From Tupaia tana (lineage: Eukaryota; Chordata; Mammalia; Scandentia; Tupaiidae): DNA of 64,000 nucleotides. Position 1 is the first letter of the stretch, and every line of letters begins with the position of its first letter. Made by a program: the position numbers and the translations under genes. Below, in pieces: positions 42,120-53,019 of the stretch. Location: assembly GCA_026018925.1 (NCBI GenBank), contig JAKSZU010000027.1, forward strand, positions 6,004,198 through 6,068,197. Reading direction: 5' to 3'. The notes under the pieces were generated by a model. It was given only the letters and a program-made list of their open reading frames with translations. It did no database searches and was not told where the DNA came from.

Positions 42120-42640
42120 GAACACTCATAATTGGCCATACTTATGCTAGATTCCATGGCAAAAATAAAGATGAGACCCATTCCCACCAGAGTTCAGGGA
42201 TACTGACCCTGAGAATGTTCAAAACATCTGGACAAGAGCTAAAATAATATTATGAAAATGCAAATGATGGACTAGAAGGGATCAGGAAGCACTGTAGAGA
42301 GATGATACTATTTGGGCATATCCATAGAGATTCAGTAACAGAGTTTACAAGTCAAGACGTGGGTTGGGGTGGGTACTCTGAGAATAAAAGCCAGCATGGC
42401 CGTAAGCAAAGAGGCATGGCACAAGGTGGCACAGACATAGTGTAGACATTCATGGGGAGGGTGTCTAGACATCAGTCCTGGCAGTTGTTAAGCTGGAACA
42501 GTGTTGTGAAGGACTTGGAATGTCCTGACAAAGAGTTTGAACTCAGTATTGTTGGTCGTAAGTCAGACTCAATTGTCTTTAGGAGCCAGGAAAGTTAATA
42601 GAAACGAATGACCAACTAGTAACTGTGGTCCCTTGGGCAG
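42120..42640 (+). mobile_element. L2 LINE fragment (ancient)
   Basis: CATACTTATGCTAGATTCCATGG, ATAAAGATGAGACCC at the left, then GCCAGCATGGCCGTAAGC, GAAGGACTTGGAATGTCCTG and AGAGTTTGAACTCAGTATTG resemble successive L2 phrases ('tgtgctaggcactggggat...gagtttggattttattct'). Confidence 0.5.
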
Positions 42641-42734
42641 TTAGGTTCTTTTTAAGAAAAGCAGTTGGGACTTCTTCTCACAAACAGTGTTTTTTTCTAG
42701 CACATGAACTCAACATTGTCAAAGAGTCACAATT

Positions 42735-43090
42735 TTCTCTCCTTTTTATTATTGTAATTTATTTTACTCATTCAATCACTGGACATCACTACAGCTTATA
42801 AAATGAATTTACCCAACATGAACACACTTTGCACCAGGTCCAGTTGAAGATACCATACACATTCTCATCCACAGACAATCCTCCATTTCTGTGTCCCTTA
42901 AATGTCTTACCTCTCTATTTTTTCCCCTTGATTCCTTTCTTCTAACTCTTCCTTATCTCCAAACCTCTTCCCACACTGTCTCCAGTATCCATAAGCATTT
43001 TACATACTTTTATATCCTCTAATCTTTCAATTTCATCCACAGAGTGCAGAAAGTTGGTATATTAGGTGGAGACCTAATATAACTTAGCTG
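42735..43090 (-). mobile_element. L1 3' UTR fragment, antisense
   Basis: CAATCACTGGACATCACTAC, CACACTTTGCACCAGGTCC, CCACACTGTCTCCAGTATCC, AATCTTTCAATTTCATCCAC, AGAGTGCAGAAAGTTGGTAT parallel the 3' UTR at 36545-36860. Confidence 0.75.
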
Positions 43091-43099
43091 AGTTTCTGG

Positions 43100-43440
43100 G
43101 TAAGTCACTACACTAGAAGCAAGCAGATCCATCAGTAGTCACCAACGGTCAGAGAACCTGCCTCATTCAGTTTCTCTGAAATGATGTACCAGGACCCGAG
43201 GATGGGACGGAGCCTTCACATGTATCACAGCATTATCTTTCTTGTCCCCTAGCAGAGCATAAGCATTTATCCAGGAATTGTGTACCGAGAATTTAATAGC
43301 ACCTGCTCACTCTGGAAACGTGGCAAGATAGGAAAGGCCTTTGGTGCTTTTGCTGCTGAGTCATTGGCAAGTCAGCAGAGCACTGGTTGCAGTCTGTTCC
43401 TCGCCTTTTAATGAGACTGCATGTTCGTTTAACATCTTTT
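43100..43440. promoter_or_regulatory. Non-repetitive island with NF-E2/MARE-like and GATA motifs
   Basis: TGCTGAGTCAT at 43354-43364 is a canonical NF-E2/AP-1-type site, followed within a few bases by GTCAGCA, and preceded by AGATAGG (WGATAR) near 43326. The surrounding 340 bp match none of the repeats here. Short motifs occur by chance, so enhancer function is inference. Confidence 0.25.
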
Positions 43441-43874
43441 CATTTTAAAGTGTCAACATTGAGTTTTTTTTTTAATCAGGCAATATATACACATTTTAAA
43501 AATTCATATGATACACATGATTCTTCAGTATTTCTTAACTAGTGGCAAGAGCCCTAGAAAGACAGAACAAAAGATAAATTTTAGTGTAAGTTCTGTTACT
43601 GAATAAAAGAGAAATTTTAGTATTTTAGTCCAAGTTCTGCTACCATCTTTTCTTGATACAATTGGACAAATTATAGTATGTTTTTATATCTTGATTTTTG
43701 TCACCTAACCTGTACATAGGAATCCTTGCCTAAGAACCCGGTGGGATTGTTACGAAACCTTAATAAAGCTGATATGTGAACATGCTTTAAGCTCACATAG
43801 ACGACAGGATTTTTGTTACCATTTATCTTTGCCTTCACTGATTACCGAGCTACTCTCTATTGAGTGTTTATTAT
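43441..43874. other. No recognised feature
   Basis: AT-rich. Contains near-duplicate phrases AAATTTTAGTGTAAGTTCTG / ATTTTAGTCCAAGTTCTG at 43576 and 43621, a small local duplication. Confidence 0.45.
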
Positions 43875-44065
43875 AGGCTCAGTAATGATGAAAAGGCATT
43901 TTAATTATTAATTCAAGCCTCAAAATCTTTTTACCAGGTAAGTTATTATCTCAATTTTACGGTGAGAAAATTGAGGCACAGAGAAACTAAATAACTTGTC
44001 AGAGTTCACATAGCTGGTAATTAGTAGCAAATTTAAGACTTAAATCTAATCTTCCTGACTCTTTT
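43875..44065 (-). mobile_element. MIR SINE, antisense
   Basis: CTCAATTTTACGGTGAGAAA, ATTGAGGCACAGAGAAACTA, AATAACTTGTCAGAGTTCAC, ATAGCTGGTAATTAGTAGC are a very clear antisense MIR core. Confidence 0.9.
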
Positions 44066-44259
44066 CCTCCTTCCTCTCTCCCTCATTTTCCCTCTGTCTT
44101 TATATATGTATGTAAATTTATATTTATACATCTGTAGATTTATCCACTAAGACATGTGTATTTATCTATCTATTCATTTCTCATCTATCATGATTGCAAC
44201 TGCCTGCTCTTTTACTTGATCCATTATTGCTAAATATTATGTTTACTCCATTAGCCATT

Positions 44260-44545
44260 CTTTTTAAATATTTTCAAATAATTTCAAAATACATCAAATG
44301 TTTGCAGAGGAGTTACTTAACTGATTCCTAGCTAGTTGGCATTTGTCTCCTTCTTCTTTTTTGGTCCTTATACGTAAGATAAATTTTCTTGTTCACAAAT
44401 CTTTGTGGTCATCTGTGATTATTTCCTTAGAATAAAACCCAGAGATCGGAATTGCTATCTTAAAGAATATGGGCATTTTTAAGGTCCTTGATATATATTG
44501 CCACACTGTCCTATGGGAAGGTTGCACCAATTTATTCTTCCTTCA
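44260..44545 (-). mobile_element. Old L1 3' UTR, antisense
   Basis: GTTTGCAGAGGAGTTACTTA, AAAACCCAGAGATCGGAATT, TGCCACACTGTCCTATGGGA, GGTTGCACCAATTTATTC match antisense text of old mammalian L1 ends. Confidence 0.7.
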
Positions 44546-44639
44546 GGGCAGTATATTCTATGGTCATGAAGATGACAGAGCAATTATAGAAGGGTAAATT
44601 AGGGCAGGACCTCAAAGGTGTGTCTGTGCATGTGCTTGG

Positions 44640-44745
44640 TCTCGTATTCTAGAGATAAGGAAGCAGAAGAGGATAACTTCTCCAAGGGCACAACGGAAAT
44701 GAATGATTGAATCCAAATCTCTTGATTCTGATCCAATATTTCTTA
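44640..44745 (-). mobile_element. MIR SINE fragment, antisense
   Basis: GAGATAAGGAAGCAGAAGAG, ATAACTTCTCCAAGGGCAC, GAATCCAAATCTCTTGATTC resemble the antisense MIR centre. Confidence 0.5.
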
Positions 44746-45232
44746 TTCTGGAGGGTTTTTTTTGATGTCATATATAAAATAGTCAATGTTCTTGGCTCAT
44801 GAGAAGCAGTAGAGGAGGTCAGAAATGCTTGTGTGGGAGTGGGAATGTGATCTTTTCATCCTGGCACCTAATGTCACTCTCCTATTTTCTGGTTGCTTTA
44901 TTCTGATAACCTCAGAAACTAGGCCATATCATTAGAACAAAATCAATCTTGTGCCAAGCAGAAATTTCAAAGGGCAATGGGAAAACAGAGGAAAGGGTGG
45001 GAGAGTTCAGGCCACATGTACAGAGCTCCTTGCGATTGTTTCACGACTGTGTGTCTATAGGGTAATGCTGCTTCACCCTATATGTTTACAGAGGACAACG
45101 TTATGCACAAGCAACCTAGTCTCATTGGAATGAAAATAAAAATGAAATTTGAAAACACGTAATTCTGCTAGTACAAGTAAAATATTTTTTCCATATTTTT
45201 TGTATAAAGAATACATATATACACATGTATAT
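44746..45232. other. No recognised feature
   Basis: Unique-looking; no repeat or coding signal. Confidence 0.45.
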
Positions 45233-45478
45233 TTAATTGTCAAAGAGCATGTGCATTTGCCAGAGAGAGAAAGAGTGACAGAGAGGGAGAGGGGAAAAGC
45301 ATCCTTAGCAGAACACGATTATGCTGCAATTTCTTCTCCCTTTCTCCATCCTGTTGGGACTTTGGACATGCATGCATATATACCTGGCATGTTTTTCAAG
45401 CCTCTGGGGCTGGGATTTGAACTACCATCAGCTACGTGAGGTTCAGCTTCCTTTACCACTAGGCTATAGGAGCAGCCC
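45233..45478 (-). mobile_element. SINE type C, antisense
   Basis: TCAAAGAGCATGTGCATTTG, ATCCTGTTGGGACTTTGGAC, GGCATGTTTTTCAAGCCTCTGG, head CTTTACCACTAGGCTATAGG...AGCAGCCC. Confidence 0.9.
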
Positions 45479-45559
45479 ATGAAATATATTTTGAATGTAG
45501 TTTAATTATGCCGTAGACACAATTTTTCTTTTACATTTTCCACCTCTTAAACCATGTTT

Positions 45560-45725
45560 AAAATTGTTTTGACTAACCTTGCCTGAAAAATTATTTTTAA
45601 TAGCTTCCCAGTGAAATATTATGTCATATTTAATTAAATAGTCACTTCTCAGTGGCCATTTAGGTTGTTCTCTAATTTTTCAGTATTATTACATAAGGTG
45701 GCATACAGATAATAGATATATATAT
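45560..45725 (-). mobile_element. Old L1 3' end, antisense
   Basis: TTCCCAGTGAAATATTATGT, CATTTAGGTTGTTCTCTAAT, TTTTCAGTATTATTACATAAG match antisense old-L1 3' UTR wording ('catttaggttgtttccaa...ttgctattac'). Confidence 0.6.
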
Positions 45726-45804
45726 TTCCCTCTTTAGTTACGTCACTAGTAACTTTTCAGAAGGCAGATTACTATCTTAACAATACTAACTTTTTTTTTT
45801 TTTA

Positions 45805-46051
45805 GGGACCCGCAGTTGGCATAATGGCTATGTTGCTGGACTCCCATGTAGTCAACCTCGGCTTGAGTCCCAGACCAGTGGCTTAAGCTCATGCCGAGTG
45901 TGTGGGTGCATGCCCAGGATCCCGAGAGAAGGGATTGCAGCATGGCCATCCCCACTGGAGGGTGATTTCTCGCTTTCTATCTCTCTGTCTTTCTGGTGAG
46001 TGCACACGCCCTATAGCAAAAAACTCTCCCAAAACAAACAAACAAACAAAA
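45805..46051 (+). mobile_element. SINE type A
   Basis: GGGACCCGCAGTTGGCATAATGG head, B-box-like GGCTTGAGTCCC, shortened GGAGAAGGGATTG part, GGTGAGTGCACACGCCCTATAGC and (CAAA)n tail. Confidence 0.94.
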
Positions 46052-46692
46052 CTTAACATTTTTATGGGTCTTATACATGCCACAAAATACTTTTCAGAAT
46101 GATTGGATAAATTATGTCAATCCATATTACAAAAGATTTTCAGATATGATATAATATTTAATAATTTGTTTTAAAAATTTTAAATCATCTAAGCCAACTC
46201 AAGCTTTTGCCTGGGGTGAGGGGGCAGGAGTGGGGGGACAGGGGAGTTCCTCGGCTCCCAGACTTGTAGAAGGTGTGCTCACAGTGGATTTGGTCAGATA
46301 TCTTAGTCAGTTTTCCCCAGGTTATAGGAAATGCTGTAAGATGAATGGCTGTTTAACCAGTCCCATCTGCAAATGTAGCTGATTGATAGCTGATCTCTAT
46401 AGGTTTGACCTAGACTTTTACTGCCTGAGTGTACTGATTTGTGGAGATGAATTCAGACTTGTTAAATTTATATGCTTATTTGTCTTCATTATTCTGGACT
46501 TAGTTTTAAGTCACCTGGTTATTTGAGTTGGAATTAGTTTAATACTTTTCAGGACCACCTTAAATATAATAAAAATCCAACAACTAGATCCCTGGCTTAG
46601 GCACCATTCTGAGGATTTTCTTCATGATAATTAAGTCATTTTAATGAGATTCCATCTTTATGATAAAATAGCACAATAATTTCCCCAAATAC
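46052..46692. other. No recognised feature
   Basis: Short G-rich run at 46216-46245 (GGGGTGAGGGGGCAGGAGTGG region). Otherwise unassigned. Confidence 0.4.
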
Positions 46693-46856
46693 ATTTTTAA
46701 AAAGAATTATTTTATTTATTCTTATTTTACATTTTTAATTTGACCAGTGAGAGAGAGAGGGAAAGTGAGAAAACAAGTTGCCAGGTCCAGGACTTGAATC
46801 ATGGTTGGCTATGTGGGAAGTCTAGCACCTTAACCACCATGCCACTTCCTGGCCCC
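46693..46856 (-). mobile_element. SINE type B (short form), antisense
   Basis: TTTATTTATTCTTATTTTAC, TTTAATTTGACCAGTGAGAG, AACAAGTTGCCAGGTCCAGG, GACTTGAATCATGGTTGGC, CACCATGCCACTTCCTGGCC. Flanks TTCCCCAAATAC / TCCCCAAATATAC are a probable duplicated target. Confidence 0.88.
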
Positions 46857-47114
46857 TCCCCAAATATACTTCATCAAACTGCCTCATTCAGTAAATGCTA
46901 CTAGCAGAAATTGGGATGCATAGATATTAGGGAGAGAAAATGAGCTCAATTTTGTTACTCAGTTTGATGTGCTAGGAGGGGATTTACTGGTCCTATAAAG
47001 TGCAGGCTTGCTACGCTGGAAGGTTGTGGTAAGAGAAATGGGATTTGTAATTCATGAACAGGTCATGAGTGAAGTAGTTATGTTACTTAAAAAGAGAGAC
47101 AGAAATAGGTATTA

Positions 47115-47195
47115 CAATATAGAAGTTAAGAATGCAGACTCAGAGTTCAGATAAATGTGGGCTAAAATCTGTCTCTTACACTGTGTGATTTTTTT
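47115..47195 (+). mobile_element. MIR SINE head fragment
   Basis: AGAAGTTAAGAATGCAGACTC, GAGTTCAGATAAATGTGGGC, TAAAATCTGTCTCTTACAC resemble the MIR tRNA-like head. Confidence 0.5.
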
Positions 47196-47204
47196 TATCT
47201 TTTT

Positions 47205-47550
47205 TAAAAAATGTAATTGTATCTCTCCATAGCACACAATATGGTTTTTCAAAAACATGGATTATAGTACCATCAAATCAAAGATATAATCATACACATC
47301 TTTTCCATCAGAGAACTTTATGTGTTATGTCTCTCAAGTATTTCCTTCCTAAGCCCTTACTACCCACCTGTGCCAATCTACTTCTCTCCCATATGGTGTG
47401 TGGTATCCACACTTATCTTCCCTATCATTGTGTCTTCAGGTTTCCTGATTTCTGTCATACAGTGCGGACATTCAGTAGACACTGAGCGGGATATACAGTG
47501 TTTGTCTTTTGCAGTCTGACTGACTTAGTTGAGAATTAAATCTGTGTTCA
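47205..47550 (-). mobile_element. L1 3' UTR fragment, antisense
   Basis: CATCAGAGAACTTTATGTGT, TCTACTTCTCTCCCATATGG, TCTGTCATACAGTGCGGACA, GTTTGTCTTTTGCAGTCTGAC parallel 36660-36930, so the two are the same L1 3' UTR subfamily. Confidence 0.82.
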
Positions 47551-47552
47551 TC

Positions 47553-47616
47553 CTGCTTTTTCTCTGTATCTCTGTCTCTCTGGTAAGCACACATTGCCCT
47601 TTGGCAATTAAAAAAC
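47553..47616 (+). mobile_element. SINE 3' tail relic
   Basis: TCTCTGTATCTCTGTCTCTC, TGGTAAGCACACATTGCCC and TTTGGCAATTAAAAAACG are the last 60 bp of a SINE, directly upstream of the next copy. Confidence 0.8.
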
Positions 47617-47623
47617 GTTTATA

Positions 47624-47870
47624 GGGCCAGCAGGTGGTGCAGAGGTTAAGGCAGCTGGATCCCATGGGCTGACTTCATGGTTCGAGTTCTAGACCTGGTG
47701 GGTTGAAAATCACACTGGGTGTGTATGTGCTCATGCTCAAAACTCCTGAGAGGAGAATGGAAGTGAAGCGACTGTGGTGTGGCCATTCCCCAGGGGAAGG
47801 TGATTTCTCACTCCCCCCCATATCTCTCTGGTGAACATGCACACCTTATAGCAAACTAATAAAAAATTAT
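47624..47870 (+). mobile_element. SINE type A
   Basis: GGGCCAGCAGGTGGTGCAGAGG head, B-box ATGGTTCGAGTTC, CAAAACTCCTGAGAGGAGAA, CTCTCTGGTGAACATGCACA, ATAGCAAACTAATAAAAAAT. Tandem to the preceding SINE tail. Confidence 0.94.
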
Positions 47871-48889
47871 AAAATATCCAGAGATAGAAGGCATATAATA
47901 TGTCCCAGAGACTAAAATTATAATTCAGGTTTGAAACAGCTAAGTGAGATCTATGCTCTCATGGTTAAACTCCAAGCATCCATATTGTAAGTCCTCTTAA
48001 TATCAAAGTTATCATATTTTCTATTTTATAAATTAGGAAGCTTAGATCATACATGTAACCTGACCTATAAGCTGGGTTCTGAACTCTTCACAATACATAT
48101 CTATGCCTACGTCTGTTTATGCAATACACACACTCACACACTTTTACCCACTTAAATCATTAATAGTTAAGCTTAAAAGCAGTACTATCACTTGCAGCAT
48201 TTTGACCTATTTTAGTATCTATAGATCTATAGATTCCCTAGATCACCAGGGAAATATTGGGAGCACAGTCATGACCCATTGGCTTCACGAGAGTTGGTGA
48301 CGTGAGGCTTAGATGACAACTCACACGAGAAAATAAGCCCGCACCTGGGGACGGCCACCCCTACTGCTCAAGAGTTATTAACAAATACTTCACTCGGTTA
48401 TCTCCAGACCGTGACATCTACTAGCCCAATCGGCATTTTAAACTCCCATTTGTGTCAGAGCTACTGTTCAGGGTCTCTTTAGTCTATAGTCTAATGGGCA
48501 AGACACAGTTCCGCCTTATCTACTGCATCCTGAAGTCAAAGGGAATCCGAGATAAAAGGGACGCAGGCTCTAGAGAGCAATCAGAGCACAGTCTGGGGTA
48601 TCAGGGCAGGAAGAACTGCCTGGCTGGAGACCCTGGCCCCCAAGCTAGCTGCACAACAGGGTTTCAGTTTCTTAGGAAAAAAAATACACACACACACACC
48701 AGGTATGGTATATATATAATTTCTTAATATATAACAAATCATACAGAATATATATTATATATAGTTTTACAATATTTATTTATTTTAGTAAACCTTTCCA
48801 ATACCTGAAACGTCAAACTGCCTGGAAAAAAAAAAATAAAAGGATGATTTTTGTTAAAGGAGGGGGTTTAAGTCCTAATGTCGCCTTTT
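47871..48889. other. No gene recognised; short (AC)n and (TA)n runs
   Basis: (AC)n at 48687-48699 and TA-rich 48706-48760. 48250-48670 has a mixed CpG-bearing composition that might be an LTR, but no paired copy or ends are visible. Confidence 0.35.
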
Positions 48890-49050
48890 GCACCAGTATG
48901 ACTACTGCTTAGCCTCTCTTATTCTGAGCGTCCTTATCTACAAAATAAGAATGATAGTAAACTTACCTAATTTACGGATTTTTGGTTGGGGATTAACTAG
49001 TATGCATGAGGAGTCTTAAACAGGATCTGACGTTATAGAAGTTGCTAAAA
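48890..49050 (+). mobile_element. MIR SINE
   Basis: GCTTAGCCTCTCTTATTCTG, CTTATCTACAAAATAAGAAT, GATAGTAAACTTACCTAATT, GGGGATTAACTAGTATGC follow MIR order. Confidence 0.75.
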
Positions 49051-49529
49051 TGTTTTGTTTCAGTTCTTCACTCTACGGAGCTATGTATCTGTATAAGTGG
49101 TTTCAGCTGCATGCAACAGAGTATTTTTTTTTTTTTAATTAACTGGGCTTATACAATGAGGAATGGTTATGATCTCTCATAGGAAATCCAGAGAAAGGCT
49201 GTTGAAATGCAATAACTCAAGGATGTCAGAAATGGAAGTCAACTTCTTTATGATAATCACATTCTCAAGATGGGAGCTATCATTATAAAGGGAAATGGGA
49301 TCAACATGGTGGCTAGAATGATCAACATTCAGTTCTTAGAGCTGGAGAATGGGTGAACGTTCCTGAACATATGGAGGGGAAAGCAGTTGTAGTGATGAGA
49401 AGTGATTGTGAAGTCGCCAACCAGCAGCATCTTCCACATGTTTTTATAAGAACTAATTTTCACAATTATAAGGTTTTTTCTTTTTTGAAAAAAAGTAAAA
49501 ACATCAGAGGACACCTGTGTGTATGGGTG
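49051..49529. other. Possible old repeat at 49100-49330, otherwise nothing
   Basis: CAGCTGCATGCAACAGAGTA with AACTGGGCTTATACAATGAG and GAAATCCAGAGAAAGGCTG resembles a common ancient mammalian repeat I cannot name with certainty. Confidence 0.35.
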
Positions 49530-49544
49530 TGTGTGTGGGGGGGG

Positions 49545-49576
<32 letters not shown>

Positions 49577-49790
49577 GGGGAGACAGAGGTCACCCCTCAA
49601 TGTGGCATGGTCATGTGACAATCCCTTTTTTCCCATTTCTCTGTCTCTTCAGTATTTGGGGCAGATGATTACTTTGGTCATTCCCCAAGGATTTTTCAAG
49701 CTGTGAGGGTGGGATTCAAACCAAGTTCAGTCCTGTGGGACTCAGCTGCCTATGTACAGTCCTTAACTACCCTGCTACAGGGCTGGCCTA
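49530..49790 (-). mobile_element. SINE type C, antisense, with G-run and (GA)n
   Basis: GTGTGTGGGGGGGGGAGAGA, (GA)n to 49567, GCATGGTCATGTGACAATCC, GATTTTTCAAGCTGTGAGGG, GTCCTTAACTACCCTGCTAC, AGGGCTGGCC. Confidence 0.88.
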
Positions 49791-51012
49791 TTGCGAGTTC
49801 TTTTTAAAGTAAATTCTAAATGACCCTCTCTGTTCTCTAAGGTATGTTTGAGAAAAAAAGCTGAGGAACACTTGTACTTCTACATCTGCACTGACATAGC
49901 AGCTTACGGTTGCTACTTTCGAATGATTTTTTAAAAAATCGGTTCTGTTTTTGGAAGAACCATGAAAGGAGATTCAACAGAGTAGCAGTGATGAGAAGAG
50001 GAACCATGCTGAAAGGGAGGTTAACACTACCACCAGATCTGAATAACCACATTTAAACACTGGATGGTAAACATTAATGGATTGCGCTAACGTCTCCTGA
50101 AGACCACCCTTCTTCCCCCCAGCTAGTGCGTGCTGAGTAGGAAGGCACTCGGTGAGTACTGAATCGTCCGGCCTGTCCTCCTGCAGTTACAGGTAGGTGG
50201 TGTTTCTCCTCTCTGCCAGCCCAGTCCCTCCCAGCAGTTAGTGAGGTCCTTCTGTTTTGTTTAAGAGGCTTTGAAACGTTTCTCGCCAGTGCCTGTTCCT
50301 TGCCTTTTCTCCTCGTGAGCCAGATGAGCAGCTTTCTTCACTGGGCTCCTAGCACTCCCTGAAAGGGAAAGGGTGGGCTCATGTGTGCATGAACTCGTGC
50401 AGTACTAGGCCTTGTCCAGGTGGTCGGGCGTGTTCTGCTGTGAAGAGCGAGGAATAAAAATGCTTTTCCATGGACTTCCTGAGAGTTTCTTTAAAATGTT
50501 TTATGAAGGTAGGAAAATCCTTAGCCTTTAAAAGAAAAGCAGGCCTGGCCTTGCTTCTTCCCTCTGAGTGCTCCCCAGAAGGGCTGGATGCCAGTTTAGT
50601 TCAGAGATCTGGTCTAGCTCAAGATCGTTGGTGAACCTGTTTTCCCAGCAGGGCTAAGAGACGTCGTCTTCTTCCAAACCCCTTTCCTTTTTATCTGTAT
50701 GGAAGCTTTGATCTATTTAGGGGATATGGGAGTAAAGGAAGGCATCTGGTAATATCGTTTTCCAGCAAAAATGGAGAATTTCATTCAGGAAATCTTCCTA
50801 GCCCAGTTTTTAATGGCCTGCATCTCCTCACCAGGAGTAGAAATTCTCAAGAGTTATCGAAGCTGCATGTGGACTCTTGGTCCTTATTAGATTCCTTCCT
50901 GGGGTCTCCTTTTATCTCTAATCCAGGCCTAATTTAAGAATTTCTTGCATTCAGAGTGGGCCAGTGAGTTGAGAAAACAAGTCTGCGAATCATTCTAATA
51001 AATGGTATAATT
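49791..51012. other. No gene recognised
   Basis: Unique-looking DNA; 50.1-50.6 kb is somewhat GC-richer. No repeat recognised; no coding signal. Confidence 0.4.
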
Positions 51013-51287
51013 CTTTTTTCTTTTTCTTTCTTTTTCTTTTTTTTGGGGGAGAGGTTTTTGCTATAGGGCGCGTGCGCTCGCCAGAAAGAGAAAGACAGAG
51101 AGACAGAAAGCGAGAAATCACCCCCTGGGGGGAATGACCATACCACCCTTCTCTTCCATTCTCCTCTCGGGATCTTGGGCACACACGCACATGCACCCAG
51201 CATGAATTTAAGCCACCCGGTTCCAGACTTGAACTGTGGTCGACTACGTGGGAGTCCAGCGACATAGCCATTACGCCACCTGCTCCC
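51013..51287 (-). mobile_element. SINE type A, antisense, CpG-rich (young)
   Basis: Retains CpGs lost in other copies (GGGCGCGTGCGCTCGCC, AAGCGAGAAATCACC, GGTCGACTACGTGG, TTACGCCACCTGC). Tail TTTTTTCTTTTTCTTTC. Flanks GTATAATTCTT/GCATAATTTT are a probable duplicated target. Confidence 0.95.
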
Positions 51288-52100
51288 TAAACTGCATAAT
51301 TTTAAAGCAGCCAAACTGAGAATACTTAGAGGTAGATCAATTTAGTAATCCAATCTGCTTTTGCTACAGAAGGTCTACAAACGCATCAGAGTCCAGCACG
51401 CAGGAAATACGGATTTCTGTTTTGAATTTCTCAATGTTTAAATCACTGTGTAGTCCTAATCAAGCACCTGTGTGGGCTTTGGAATTAAAGCGAGTAACTT
51501 AACAGCCCGGCCCACCTGCTCCCAGGGCAGCCTGGAGTGTGTGTGAGGCTGCTGGCTGCTGCTTGTGACTTAGGCTGCAGTGCGGAGGGTTTATTACCGT
51601 AAAAAAGAGCCTCTTCTTCACAAAGACGTCTGGCTTACCACGGGCTTCCGAAAAAGGATGGAGAGCCGTATTTTGGTACGTTTCTGTGTTCCATGTTCAA
51701 ACTGGTCTCATAATGTCATCTTTTCAATTTGTGTTGCCAACCTGGAAAAAGAAGTCTAAATTCCTCAGTTTTATCTTTCGAGTGTTTGCCACACTTCCGA
51801 CATAAGGACATCTGGAAGTGGTATGTTATCTCTTACTGTGGCTGGGTAAATATCATCCAGGGATTTTCTGCTTTGAAGGCCGCTCGCCAGCTGTTTGAAG
51901 AGATCTCATCTCATTTCGAAGCAGGAAAGCGCAGACAGCGGAGAGTAACTGCGTGGCGCGGACATGGCTGTACCCAGTGGCATTTTCCTTTTAATGGCAG
52001 CAAGTTGAAGCTTTGCTTTTCTCTCTCCAGTGATTTCATACAGTGTGTGGTGAGGTTCAAAGAATGGAATTGTGTAACCCTGCTTTAGCCTGACGCATGA
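51288..52100. other. Non-repetitive island, candidate conserved non-coding element
   Basis: No match to recognised repeats over about 800 bp. Includes GGTTTATTACCGTAAAAAAG, GCCGCTCGCCAGCTGTTTGA and AGATCTCATCTCATTTCGAA. A plus-strand ORF of 119 codons (51729-52088) is the longest non-repetitive ORF on this strand in the right half, but shows no domain and no convincing start context. Confidence 0.3.
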
Positions 52101-52106
52101 TAGCAG

Positions 52107-52130
52107 TCAATCAATCAATCAATCAATCCA
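52107..52130 (+). repeat. (CAAT)n microsatellite
   Basis: About six units of TCAA/CAAT in AGTCAATCAATCAATCAATC. Confidence 0.9.
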
Positions 52131-52289
52131 TCACCCAGAATTTACAAATTGCACAGCATGTGTCAAACACTGTAACAAATACCAAAAGTGGTGAGAGCTG
52201 TCTTTACATAACTTTCTACTTACAAAGTGTAGTTGCAGTGTCTTAAAGAAATCATATTAGTTTTGATGACCTAATATGTGCCTGTTGCT

Positions 52290-52470
52290 ACCAGATTTAC
52301 CGACTGTCTATGATTTTCTGTTTGCAACATTGACATGTAGGTGTCTTTAACCTTGTTCAATAGCAGAAGACACTGCAACTCAAAGACGTCAAATCATTTG
52401 TTCATGGTGCCAAGTTAGCAAACGGTACAGCCAGAATTTCAACCTAATTCTGCCTGTCTCCAGAATCTGG
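52290..52470 (-). mobile_element. MIR SINE, antisense (diverged)
   Basis: AGCAGAAGACACTGCAACTC, AAAGACGTCAAATCATTTG, GGTGCCAAGTTAGCAAACGG, AGCCAGAATTTCAACCTAA match the antisense MIR half. Confidence 0.6.
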
Positions 52471-53019
52471 ACATTTTCAATCATAACCCATTAGAGGAAA
52501 CTTCATAAAATGTGACAAGGGGAATTTAATGAAGTTTTCTCTACCTTTCAGCTTATTTCCATGCTTAGTTTCCAGAGGAATCTGGGTTAGAATATAACAG
52601 GAAAAAAAAACAATTTTTTAGCCCTGTGTTTTGTTTGCTTGTTTGTTTTGCTTTACTTTATTCCTTTTTCTTATACCTAAAGGAGTAACTGGTGCCCTAG
52701 CTTCTGTAACTAATGTAATCTGTAACTATTGTAACAAATGAGGTTCAAATAACTATTGTAACAAATAAGCCCACTTGCTTAGCAGAGGAAACTTAAGGCA
52801 CTTGTTTTAGACAATGGTTACAAAAATGCAACCCAACAGGGTCCCAGGGGAGAAATCTTAAGTGATGAGAATGATTACTCAAAGGACACAATATAACACG
52901 TTAAATTGGGAGCACTGTAATAATGTTATAGTTTACGTAATAGTTTGTCACAGTTGTTTAGACTGTTTTGTGAACAGTACAGCTTAAAGAAAATGTCTCC
53001 CTTGATTTATCAAAGTATA
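52471..53019. other. No gene; small 25-bp tandem duplication
   Basis: TAACTATTGTAACAAAT occurs at 52722 and 52751 within a short direct duplication (52690-52780). Otherwise unassigned AT-rich DNA. Confidence 0.5.
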
